The notes beneath the pieces are model-generated. The model worked only from the letters and a program-made list of their open reading frames with translations. It was not told where the DNA came from and did no database searches. 64,000 nt of DNA from [Bacteroides] pectinophilus (lineage in GTDB: Bacteria > Bacillota > Clostridia > Lachnospirales > Lachnospiraceae). The stretch is from positions 1,621,001 to 1,685,000 of the forward strand of contig CP102260.1 in NCBI GenBank assembly GCA_025146925.1, in the 5' to 3' direction. Below are positions 8,424-16,361 of this stretch, in pieces (position 1 is the first letter of the stretch; each line of letters opens with the position of its first letter). The position numbers were made by a program, and so were the translations under genes.

Positions 8424-8592
8424 TAATCTCCATTCCGCAGGCACAATGTGCCGGAGGAATCGCGAGCCAAATGTCAGATTTGGCTCTGCGATAAATGCTA
8501 TTTGTGGCGCCTGCAGCACAAATAGCTGTGTGAAAAATCAGATATCAATCTGTATTTTTCACACTAATCTCCATTCCGCAGGCACAAAGTGC
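8424..8592. repeat. Multi-hairpin intergenic element, copy 1
   Basis: A block of consecutive inverted repeats fills the gap between the J-like gene and pepD. It is bounded by a 28-bp direct repeat (8424-8451 and 8565-8592, one mismatch). The hairpins are: 8440-8452 (GGCAC/GTGCC), 8464-8486 (9-bp perfect stem GAGCCAAAT), 8497-8526 (10-bp perfect stem GCTATTTGTG), and 8528-8564 (about 16 bp with one bulge, GTGTGAAAAAT). The last hairpin plus its flank recurs at 60551-60600 with 48 of 50 bases identical. This looks like a small non-coding dispersed element; no transposase is nearby. Confidence 0.75.
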
Positions 8593-8594
8593 TC

Positions 8595-9887
8595 TTAACT
8601 AAAGAGCGCCCTAAGTATGATAAATATAAATACTATGATAAATATTATCGTCCCCGACTTTCCCTCTGACTTCCTGCCGTTTTTTGGTTTCATCATAGTC
8701 ATAGGTGCAGGCCGGTGATATTCATCGTGCCCCTTTGTAAAATCATCTTCATCTATAATAGTCTGCAGAATTCCGGGTGAAATTATACCCTGAGGAATTA
8801 TCTCACCCTTAAAACTGTTGGACTTCATCAGCCTTATAAGCTCGCCTGTAGTTCTGTCATACATTGGATGCGTATCCGGCACTCTTGTCCTGTCAATAAT
8901 ATATTCCCATACAGCCGGGTACAGGTCATCTATATTCTTAAGTGTATTGGTAAGCTTCAACGTGAATGCAGCCTGCCTTAAAAGATGCATATACTCAGGT
9001 TTGTTGAGCAGATATCTCCATGCTGACATATTATTCTTTGTAATGTCATGTGTATAGACACGTTCAAACTGTCTGAAGAAATCTGCTGATTTATCTGATA
9101 CGACACTGTCATCCTGTTCCGACATATATCTTGCAAGCGCCTTGTCCTTATAAGTACTGTTCTGCATCTGCTGATGCTGTTCAGGTACTGATGTACGCTG
9201 TTCAGGTATTTTTGAACATTGTTCAGGTATTTTTGAACATTGTTCAGGTATTTTTGAACATTGTTCAGGTATTTTTGAACATTGTTCAGGTATTATGGTA
9301 CGCTGTTCAGGCATTACGGTACGCTGTTCAGGCATTGTGATGCGTTGCACCTGCGCCATAACAGGTTCGGCACCATAGAATACATCCTGCTTAACTCCGC
9401 CATACTTCTGCAGATTGGCAATAAGCTTTTTATTCTGGGCCGCAAAACCATATACCTTAAAATGCTCAATAAGATATTTCCATATATTATCATCAAGTCC
9501 GCTTACATTACTCATGTAACTGTCAAACTCTGTGATAAATGAATCAGTCCTCTGTAATGTCCTGTAATCGGAATCATCAATAACACTCTTCCATACCGCG
9601 TGTGAATTCTTAAGTTCACCGGAACATATATTGCCGATTATTATCATGAACTCATCAAGATATCTGTCATCGTTAAAATTAAAATCGAGATCCTCAGCCC
9701 TCTTTCCGTCCTTAACCGCAATCATTCTGGCTGCTTCCCTGAGTGCTTCCTTATATGTAACATACAGCCTTCTGTAGTCCGACGGATTGCGTTCCGGATT
9801 TATGCTGATAACCTGCTTTGTAAATGCTTCATTTATCGTTTTATAATCATCACACGGCTCAATTTTGAGCATTTTCCAATCTGTCAT
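8595..9887 (-). CDS. Degenerate J-domain-like, tail-anchored membrane protein with PEQ repeats
   Basis: Function unknown. The 430-residue protein begins WKMLKIEPCDDYKTINEAFTK followed by NPERNPSDYRRLYVTYKEAL, which resembles the J-domain-like modules with pattern W-x-L-x-I ... PExxPxxF-x-x-L-x-x-AY-x-x-AL, but the HPD motif needed to stimulate Hsp70 is replaced by NPE. Residues about 182-237 are seven-residue repeats (PEQCSKI/PEQRT variants) made by a 21-bp minisatellite. The rest is helical with repeated W/Y-rich segments (LNKPEYMHLLRQAAF). A final hydrophobic helix (GTIIFIIVFIFIILRALF) follows a basic stretch, suggesting a C-terminal tail anchor. It is five bases downstream of an LCP-like gene, so the pair is probably co-expressed. 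Confidence 0.6.
   Translation of the reverse strand: MTDWKMLKIEPCDDYKTINEAFTKQVISINPERNPSDYRRLYVTYKEALREAARMIAVKDGKRAEDLDFNFNDDRYLDEFMIIIGNICSGELKNSHAVWKSVIDDSDYRTLQRTDSFITEFDSYMSNVSGLDDNIWKYLIEHFKVYGFAAQNKKLIANLQKYGGVKQDVFYGAEPVMAQVQRITMPEQRTVMPEQRTIIPEQCSKIPEQCSKIPEQCSKIPEQCSKIPEQRTSVPEQHQQMQNSTYKDKALARYMSEQDDSVVSDKSADFFRQFERVYTHDITKNNMSAWRYLLNKPEYMHLLRQAAFTLKLTNTLKNIDDLYPAVWEYIIDRTRVPDTHPMYDRTTGELIRLMKSNSFKGEIIPQGIISPGILQTIIDEDDFTKGHDEYHRPAPMTMMKPKNGRKSEGKSGTIIFIIVFIFIILRALFS
9176..9343. repeat. 21-bp in-frame minisatellite, eight units
   Basis: Eight consecutive 21-base units, three of them identical (9218-9280, unit ATTGTTCAGGTATTTTTGAAC on the plus strand, 21 bases written here without its last base: ATTGTTCAGGTATTTTTGAA). 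The outer units have diverged. Because 21 is a multiple of three, copy-number change keeps the frame and alters the number of PEQxxxx heptads in the encoded protein. Confidence 0.9.
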
Positions 9888-9892
9888 ACTGT

Positions 9893-11068
9893 CTACCCCT
9901 CATTATCCGGTACAATCACCTTCGTTCCGCTTATTCCAAACACCTCTGTTGTTATAGTAGAAGATGTTCCGTCAAGCGTCTTCCATTCTATCTCCCATCC
10001 GTCAGAATCAAATCCTTCTGTTCTTATAAGTGAAGCAAGAACATCATACGGCATATTGGAACAGTATTTTACATGTTCGCCGAATGCCAGCTTAGTAAAA
10101 TCAATATTCTCCGGATCCTTCACGTGGCATGCCACAAAATAATTGACATCTGTACCTGTTATATCTTTAAGTGCCTGCGGTATATAATTATAATCCCCAA
10201 GCATAAGATAAGCTATCGGTTCCCTGCCTCCGGTACCGTCAGTCTTAATATTAACAAGATACTGTGACGGTATTGTCGTTACAACGGCTTTTTTGGCATT
10301 CATGTCTATCGTAATGACCTTATTAACTTCACTCTCGCCAAATGACTCTATGTCATCCGCAGACTTTGCAGCCGCAACATAGAACGAGAATACACTGTTG
10401 TCTTTTGGTGCGGTCCACGCAGATATATCGCTTTCAAGCTCATAGCTGTTAAGTATTCTTGTACGTGTATTAAACTCAGGATATACTTTCTGCATTACAG
10501 GTCTGAACGCCTCATTAAAAATGATTGCGCCCACCTTGCCTGAAAGCAGTGCATCAACAGTATCCTTTACAGTCTCATATCCTTTAAGTGCCGGACGGAA
10601 CTGTGCATCTTTAGTAAGCTCAATAACTGCACGGTCTGTGAGTGAAACATCTGTTGACTCATTATATCCGTATATAAATGAATATGTCGACGAAAGTGCT
10701 TTTGCATCATTCTCCATAAGTACAAGTACCGAAAATGTGTCCTTCTGTTTCGACACACCGCTGCCTCCGCTTATTACAGCCGCTGTATTATTGGAAAATA
10801 TCATCAGCATAATCGCTACAGCTGCCACAATTACCGTACATACATAGCCCGTTTTGTGGAATCTGATAATTCCAGCCACAAAAGCTGCAATCACGGCAGC
10901 TGTCAGTACAGCCGCCAGTGTTGCATACATTCTTAATGGAATTATGCCAAGTCTGCATATCCTTACAGTCATAAATGCAATCGCTGCAAGCGCAGCGATA
11001 CTAAGCACAATCTGTATGGTTATGCCTGATTTCTTCTTTGATGCTTTTTTTGATTTATTATCTGCCAT
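9893..11068 (-). CDS. LytR-CpsA-Psr-like membrane protein lacking catalytic arginines
   Basis: The 391-residue protein has a lysine-rich N-terminus, three membrane helices (about residues 16-36, 45-68 and 74-92), then an extracellular region. FSVLVLMENDAK onward resembles the accessory domain of LCP phosphotransferases. FSFYVAAAKSADDIESFGESEVNKVITIDM and VVTTIPSQYLVNI align by eye with the LCP core GxD...RSDvnmLvt and SIPRDyyV. However, the positions normally holding the catalytic RSD and SIPRD residues are ESE and TIPSQ, and the region is short. It is therefore probably not an active wall-polymer ligase. It sits directly upstream of the J-like gene. Confidence 0.55.
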   Translation of the reverse strand: MADNKSKKASKKKSGITIQIVLSIAALAAIAFMTVRICRLGIIPLRMYATLAAVLTAAVIAAFVAGIIRFHKTGYVCTVIVAAVAIMLMIFSNNTAAVISGGSGVSKQKDTFSVLVLMENDAKALSSTYSFIYGYNESTDVSLTDRAVIELTKDAQFRPALKGYETVKDTVDALLSGKVGAIIFNEAFRPVMQKVYPEFNTRTRILNSYELESDISAWTAPKDNSVFSFYVAAAKSADDIESFGESEVNKVITIDMNAKKAVVTTIPSQYLVNIKTDGTGGREPIAYLMLGDYNYIPQALKDITGTDVNYFVACHVKDPENIDFTKLAFGEHVKYCSNMPYDVLASLIRTEGFDSDGWEIEWKTLDGTSSTITTEVFGISGTKVIVPDNEG

Positions 11069-11102
11069 ATTCCACCTGCTGTTTTACTGTAAATATTCTA
11101 TA

Positions 11103-12467
11103 TTAGTTCTTAAAGCTGTGTATAGGAGCCGGAATTCTTCCCGCTCTGTTCACGAGCCTGCTGCAGTCGAAGTTATTGACCGGCATAATAGGCGCATATC
11201 CGAGAAGTCCGCCGAATTCTACCGTATCACCTACTGTCTTTCCTACTACCGGAATAACTCTTACAGCTGTTGTCTTCTGGTTAACCATTCCGATTGCCGC
11301 TTCGTCAGCGATAATACCTGAGATTGTTGTTGCCTTTGTATCTCCCGGAATTGCAATCATATCAAGCCCTACCGAACATACGCATGTCATAGCCTCAAGC
11401 TTCTCGATTGTAAGTGCTCCCGCAAGTACTGAATCAATCATTCCCTGATCTTCACTGACAGGAATGAATGCACCGCTGAGTCCTCCTACATATGAAGATG
11501 CCATTACACCGCCTTTCTTGACCTGATCATTAAGCAGGGCAAGTGCTGCTGTTGTTCCCGGAGCACCGGCACGCTCAAGACCAATCTCCTGAAGGATATC
11601 TGCAACACTGTCACCGATTGCCGGTGTAGGTGCAAGCGAAAGGTCGATTATGCCGAACGGTACACCGAGTCTTTTTGATGCTTCCTGTGCAACAAGCTGG
11701 CCTACTCTTGTAATCTTAAATGCTGTCTTTTTGATTGTCTCGCAAAGCACCTCAAAATTCGCGTCACGTACGCTCTCAAGTGCATACTTAACAACCCCCG
11801 GTCCGCTTACGCCGACATTTATAATGCAGTCTGCTTCTGATACACCATGGAAAGCACCTGCCATGAACGGATTATCGTCGGGAGCATTACAGAGTACAAC
11901 AAGCTTGGCACATCCGAGAGAATCCCTGTCTGCCGTAACCTCAGCTGTCTCCTTGACAATCTCGCCCATAAGCTTAACGGCGTCCATATTGATACCTGTC
12001 TTTGTTGAACCTACATTCACCGAACTGCATATGAATTCAGTCTGTGCAAGTGCCTGTGGGATTGAACGGATAAGAAGCTCGTCACTCTTCGTCATGCCCT
12101 TAGAAACAACCGCAGAATATCCTCCAAGAAAATTAACGCCCACAGTCTTAGCTGCACGGTCAAGTGTCTTTGCAATTGTCACATAATCCTCAGGTGTATG
12201 GCATGCACTTGCTCCAACCATAGCAATAGGAGTAATTGATATTCTCTTATTAACAATTGGAATTCCAAACTCTTTCTCTATCTCCTGTCCTGTCTTAACA
12301 AGATCTTTTGCGCATGTTGTAATCTTATTATAAATATTCTCGTTAAGCTTATTGAGATCTGAATCAGCACAGTCAAGAAGGCTGATACCCATTGTTATAG
12401 TACGCACATCAAGATTCTCCTGCTGGATCATCTTGTTAGTTTCATTTACCTCAAATACGTTAATCAT
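11103..12467 (-). CDS. UPF0210 (DUF711, PFL-like) family protein
   Basis: A 454-residue member of the UPF0210/DUF711 family, distantly related to pyruvate formate-lyase-like folds; its reaction is not established. The family signatures [13 protein letters not shown], [23 protein letters not shown] (seen here as [11 protein letters not shown]) and [20 protein letters not shown] are present, as is [20 protein letters not shown]. It lies 49 bases after the ACT-domain gene, a pairing conserved across Firmicutes and archaea in which the ACT protein is thought to sense a small ligand. Confidence 0.93.
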   Translation of the reverse strand: MINVFEVNETNKMIQQENLDVRTITMGISLLDCADSDLNKLNENIYNKITTCAKDLVKTGQEIEKEFGIPIVNKRISITPIAMVGASACHTPEDYVTIAKTLDRAAKTVGVNFLGGYSAVVSKGMTKSDELLIRSIPQALAQTEFICSSVNVGSTKTGINMDAVKLMGEIVKETAEVTADRDSLGCAKLVVLCNAPDDNPFMAGAFHGVSEADCIINVGVSGPGVVKYALESVRDANFEVLCETIKKTAFKITRVGQLVAQEASKRLGVPFGIIDLSLAPTPAIGDSVADILQEIGLERAGAPGTTAALALLNDQVKKGGVMASSYVGGLSGAFIPVSEDQGMIDSVLAGALTIEKLEAMTCVCSVGLDMIAIPGDTKATTISGIIADEAAIGMVNQKTTAVRVIPVVGKTVGDTVEFGGLLGYAPIMPVNNFDCSRLVNRAGRIPAPIHSFKN

Positions 12468-12516
12468 TGTATGTATATTCTCCTTAATTATTATGTGCTT
12501 CTGATTCCATGCCCAC

Positions 12517-12789
12517 TTAGATTCTATGCATCATGTCAAAAATTTCTTCACGCTGGCACTTAATTGATACGCCAATATCCTCACCGGCTTTATCAAGTTC
12601 AGCCTGCATCTCGTCAAAAGACCTTTTTGAAGCACTCATATCAACAATCATCATCATATTGAAATAGCCTGACACAATTGTCTGTGAGATATCAAGAATA
12701 TTAACTCCTGCATCAGCAAGATATGTACATACTCTTGCGATAATTCCTACTGTGTCCTTGCCTACTACTGTTATTACTACTTTTTTCAT
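12517..12789 (-). CDS. ACT-domain protein, UPF0237 family
   Basis: A 90-residue protein made of a single ACT domain ([50 protein letters not shown]), with a short C-terminal helix. Such domains bind amino acids or similar ligands and usually act as dimers. It is the standard upstream partner of UPF0210 proteins, as here. A GGAAGGA site lies before the ATG. Confidence 0.93.
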   Translation of the reverse strand: MKKVVITVVGKDTVGIIARVCTYLADAGVNILDISQTIVSGYFNMMMIVDMSASKRSFDEMQAELDKAGEDIGVSIKCQREEIFDMMHRI

Positions 12790-12813
12790 TTTTGGTATCC
12801 TTCCTTTTTGAAT

Positions 12814-13611
12814 TTATACTTCAATAATATCTGATGGGCAGCTTCTGCCTGCAACTTCCATCTTGAAGTCACCTGCCTTGTAACCTGTATCGCCCATGTC
12901 TATTTCAAGCCGCACAGTTTCGTATGCCAGCTCTGCATAGTTATTTTCTTTGCTCAGATGTCCAAGCATTATTCCCTTAAGCCTGTCATTGAGCAGCTCC
13001 CCTAAGAGCCTTCCCGATGATTCATTGGAAAGATGTCCCTTATCACCGAGGATACGCTGCTTCAGATAATACGGATAACTTCCAACCTGAAGCATTCTTA
13101 CATCATGATTAGCTTCGATAAGAAGCGCCTCCATGTTCTTCATATTAGATATGACATAGTCGTCATACTTGCCAAGGTCAGTTACAACCCCCATGTGATG
13201 CCCGTCACATTCAACAGAATATGCATATGGCTCATTGGCATCATGTGATACCCTGAACGGATGAACTGTGAGGTCATTAATCTTAAAATCCCTGTCGGCT
13301 TCAACACTATGGCACAATCCTTCAGGCATCTTGCCAATCGAACTCTGTGCAAGTATTCCGTCTATTGTCCCTGCCGAAGCATATATCGGAACTTCATCCT
13401 TACGCGATACAACGCCCAGTCCGCTTATGTGGTCTGAATGTTCATGTGTCACGAGGATTGCAGATATATCCTTAATGTCAATGTCTGCCTTATGTAATCC
13501 TTCCACGATGCGTTTGCGGCTAACACCGGCATCAATAAGTATATGTGTATTATCAGAGCCGATATAGATACAGTTACCACTGCTTCCACTGGCTATGCTC
13601 ATCATCCTCAT
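12814..13611 (-). CDS. YycJ/WalJ-type metallo-beta-lactamase-fold hydrolase
   Basis: A 265-residue MBL-fold protein with SIASGSSGNCIYI at the N-terminus, the metal-binding motif THEHSDH near residue 60, a further EANHDVRML, and GHLSKENN near the end. This layout matches YycJ/WalJ, a predicted DNase linked in Bacillus to the WalKR neighbourhood; here it lies away from walKR. The earlier in-frame ATG is set aside because AGAGG precedes MRMMSIAS at good spacing. Confidence 0.88.
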   Translation of the reverse strand: MRMMSIASGSSGNCIYIGSDNTHILIDAGVSRKRIVEGLHKADIDIKDISAILVTHEHSDHISGLGVVSRKDEVPIYASAGTIDGILAQSSIGKMPEGLCHSVEADRDFKINDLTVHPFRVSHDANEPYAYSVECDGHHMGVVTDLGKYDDYVISNMKNMEALLIEANHDVRMLQVGSYPYYLKQRILGDKGHLSNESSGRLLGELLNDRLKGIMLGHLSKENNYAELAYETVRLEIDMGDTGYKAGDFKMEVAGRSCPSDIIEV

Positions 13612-13643
13612 GTCTAATCCTCTCATTAATGTAAGGCTGCTTA

Positions 13644-15734
13644 CTACTGCCAGTATAACTCAACATTATCACCGTCATTAAGCGGTCCCATGTAGTCACC
13701 GGCTACGCCATTATGCTTAAGCACGATATTACCACCTTTTTGAGGCGAATTCAAATCAAATTGATAGAAATCAAACAAATCTACCAGCACATATTTTTTC
13801 TTGCCCGATAACTTAACAGGTTCTGAATTAACCGTAATATATATATCATGCGCAGCTTCCGGTTCTGCGGCTTTTTCTGCGGCATTTTCTGCGGTATTTT
13901 CTTCACAATATTCATCTGCCGCAGCTGCCTCTTCTTGTACTGCCGCATAAGCTCCAGCTGCTTCAACTGCCGGTTCCTCATCTGCAGCAGCCGTTCTGAC
14001 TGTAAAATTCTCATATACCTTTGTATCTGCATCTGCAAGCACATTATTAACATAAACATCAAAGCCGCTTATATCAATGTCGAGGAATTCAAACAGCTGT
14101 GCAACAGTATAATAATTCTCCATTACAATGTCATCGCCCTGTCTGATGTCATAGAACTGTGACTGTAATTCCCCGTTAACATATGCAAACCTTGGGCAGA
14201 GCACCGTCTTATCATTCACAACGAGCTTGACAGTCGAATTGAATTCATCGAGCTGTCCTATAGTTATTGCTCCCGGTTCTCCCATCGTCGATTCTGTTAC
14301 ATATATGCTGTCATTACGTGCAATAGGAGCATTAAGATTGGCAGGTCTGCCGTTAAGCGTCACAACTGCCGCTTCTCCCATTCTTCCCCTTGCAAGTCTT
14401 GCATTGCCGTTAACCGTGAATTCAAGTGCCTCGCCGCGTCTTGGGAAAAGCTTCTCATTAGGGAATCCGACCTGCATTATTGCATCCACAACAGTAAGAT
14501 GATTATTGTCATACATCTTAAGTCTCTGGTCGTTAACACTTACAAACATGAAATTATTTTTCTGGCTGTAATAATTCGTGCATATGCCGACAGGAGTCAC
14601 AAAAAGTGCATCCTTTTTATAATTATCCACATCAAAGTCAACTGAGGTAAGAACCTCTTCTCCACGTACTGCAACTCTTTCCTTAGGAAGCTCAAGCTTC
14701 TCGGCAAGCATATCGGAATATCCCGCCATCTTGCCGCCTCCTCCTACGAGGAACACGGCATTGGCAGGCTTGCCGCCGTTAATATCGCGTATCTTCCTTG
14801 CCGTTTCCTCAGCAATCTTCATCATTGCCTCAGATGCAATATTGCGGATTGTTTCCGCCGGAACAGTCTGTGAGAGCCCCATAATATCTTTGTATGTAAC
14901 CTTGCCATTCTTCTGGCTTGCCTGAACCTTTATCTGCTCTGCGGTATTAAAATCAACAAGGCATCCTCTTGCAACCGCTTCTGTAATCTCATCTCCTGCA
15001 TAAGGAATCATTCCGTATGCAACAATACTTCCATCCTTAGTTATACATATATCAGATGTACCTGCTCCAACATCAACAAGCGCAATATTAAGAAGCCTGT
15101 AGCTCTCCGGTATAGCAATATTGATTGCCGCAATCGGCTCGAGTGTAAGGCTTGCCACCTGCAGACCGGCGTAAGAGACAGCCTCATAAAGTCCGTCAAC
15201 AACTTCCTCAGGAAGAAATGTTGCAATAAGGTCAACCCCTATCGTCTCAGCCTTATGTCCTTCCAGATTATTGATATCATATCCATTGAGTCTGTATCTT
15301 ACAGGTGTATTACCCACACAGAAGAACCGTGTCTGTCCGCTGCTGCCGTTAATCTCATTATGTGCTTTCTCGACAGCAAGCAGATTGAGTGAGTATATGT
15401 GTTCCTGCGTAACTCTTGTCTCTTCCTCAAATGTATATTCTGCCGATACATTCAGTGTCCGCAGCACTCGTCCGGCTGCTGCTATGCATACATCCGTAAG
15501 CTTCATGTCAAGCTGACGCTCAAGGTCATTCTTAACACTTCTTATTGTATCACCTACTTTGTATATATCGTGAATCTGTCCGTCAATCATTGCCCTTGTA
15601 TCATGTTCCCTGCATGCCATGGCGATAACCATGAACCTGGACTTATTCATATATCCAACGACACCTACAACATTACGTGTTCCTATATCAAGTCCGAAGA
15701 CGAGATCATCCCTAATCTTTTCTACATTAATCAT
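13644..15734 (-). CDS. FtsA-like actin-fold ATPase with long C-terminal extension
   Basis: A 696-residue protein. Residues 1 to about 380 form an FtsA/actin-type ATPase: phosphate-1 loop FGLDIGTRNVVGVVG, phosphate-2 loop LVDVGAGTSDICI, and adenosine motif VFLVGGGGKMAGYSD. Canonical FtsA ends near 420 residues. Here about 300 more residues follow, with segments that look like repeated ubiquitin/beta-grasp-like modules (for example VKLVVNDKTVL ... DGDDxV-type ends and the final NVELYW), separated by an Ala/Glu-rich linker near residues 570-620. No FtsA membrane-targeting helix is evident. The gene overlaps coaE by eight bases. Role in division is inferred from the ATPase only. Confidence 0.7.
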   Translation of the reverse strand: MINVEKIRDDLVFGLDIGTRNVVGVVGYMNKSRFMVIAMACREHDTRAMIDGQIHDIYKVGDTIRSVKNDLERQLDMKLTDVCIAAAGRVLRTLNVSAEYTFEEETRVTQEHIYSLNLLAVEKAHNEINGSSGQTRFFCVGNTPVRYRLNGYDINNLEGHKAETIGVDLIATFLPEEVVDGLYEAVSYAGLQVASLTLEPIAAINIAIPESYRLLNIALVDVGAGTSDICITKDGSIVAYGMIPYAGDEITEAVARGCLVDFNTAEQIKVQASQKNGKVTYKDIMGLSQTVPAETIRNIASEAMMKIAEETARKIRDINGGKPANAVFLVGGGGKMAGYSDMLAEKLELPKERVAVRGEEVLTSVDFDVDNYKKDALFVTPVGICTNYYSQKNNFMFVSVNDQRLKMYDNNHLTVVDAIMQVGFPNEKLFPRRGEALEFTVNGNARLARGRMGEAAVVTLNGRPANLNAPIARNDSIYVTESTMGEPGAITIGQLDEFNSTVKLVVNDKTVLCPRFAYVNGELQSQFYDIRQGDDIVMENYYTVAQLFEFLDIDISGFDVYVNNVLADADTKVYENFTVRTAAADEEPAVEAAGAYAAVQEEAAAADEYCEENTAENAAEKAAEPEAAHDIYITVNSEPVKLSGKKKYVLVDLFDFYQFDLNSPQKGGNIVLKHNGVAGDYMGPLNDGDNVELYWQ

Positions 15735-16335
15735 AATAACCGATAATCTCCTTTAACTGCCCAAGTGTCATCTGTTCATCATGTGAATTGTCTATCACAC
15801 GGCTGCAATGGCTGCGGAACTGTTCATCTGACAACTGGCTTGCGAATACCGAATCAATTTTTTCATCCGAATACCCACGGCTTGACTTAAGCCTTTCCCT
15901 TCTTGTTTCTTCATCAGCATATATATACCACAGTTCATCACATATAATGTCATAATGATCTTCTATAAGAAGTGCCGCCTCAACAAATACATAATCATAT
16001 TTTTCAGCACACCTTATCCTTCCGATTTCTTCGGTGATGTATTTTTTAACAAGCGGATGTACTATTCCATTGAGAACCATCCTCTTATTCTTATTGTTGA
16101 ACACTATCCCGGCAAGCTTTGCCCTGTTGATTGGAGAACCCTGTTCACCGGGATTATCAAGAATATCCTCTCCAAATATCTCAACTATCTTAAGATATGC
16201 ACTGTTACCCGGCTCCATAAGCATTCTTCCAACCTCATCTGCCTCAATTACCGATGCATTAAAGTTCTCTTTTATCAGCCTGAGCACCGTTGATTTGCCG
16301 GCACCCACGCCTCCGGTTATACCAAAAACGTACAT
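15727..16335 (-). CDS. coaE: Dephospho-CoA kinase
   Basis: CoaE phosphorylates dephospho-CoA in the last step of CoA synthesis. The protein of about 202 residues starts MYVFGITGGVGAGKSTVL, containing the P-loop, and shows EADEVGRMLMEPG, GIVFNNKNKRMVLNGIVHPLV and VFVEAALLIE, all family motifs. An ATG eight codons upstream is rejected because TGGAGG precedes this start. It follows polA closely, a common clostridial order. Confidence 0.95.
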   Translation of the reverse strand: MYVFGITGGVGAGKSTVLRLIKENFNASVIEADEVGRMLMEPGNSAYLKIVEIFGEDILDNPGEQGSPINRAKLAGIVFNNKNKRMVLNGIVHPLVKKYITEEIGRIRCAEKYDYVFVEAALLIEDHYDIICDELWYIYADEETRRERLKSSRGYSDEKIDSVFASQLSDEQFRSHCSRVIDNSHDEQMTLGQLKEIIGYYD

Positions 16336-16361
16336 TGTAACGACCTCCATCACTGCCATTC

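Noticed and set aside
9131..9340. Plus-strand frame with repeated VQVFLNI
   Set aside because: It is the reverse strand of the 21-bp minisatellite in the J-like gene.
9176..9343. Possible CRISPR array
   Set aside because: Units are contiguous, 21 bp, in frame within a gene, and have no spacers.
13848..14162. Cys-rich plus-strand frame FCGIFCGIF
   Set aside because: It is the complement of the Ala/Glu-rich linker of the FtsA-like gene.
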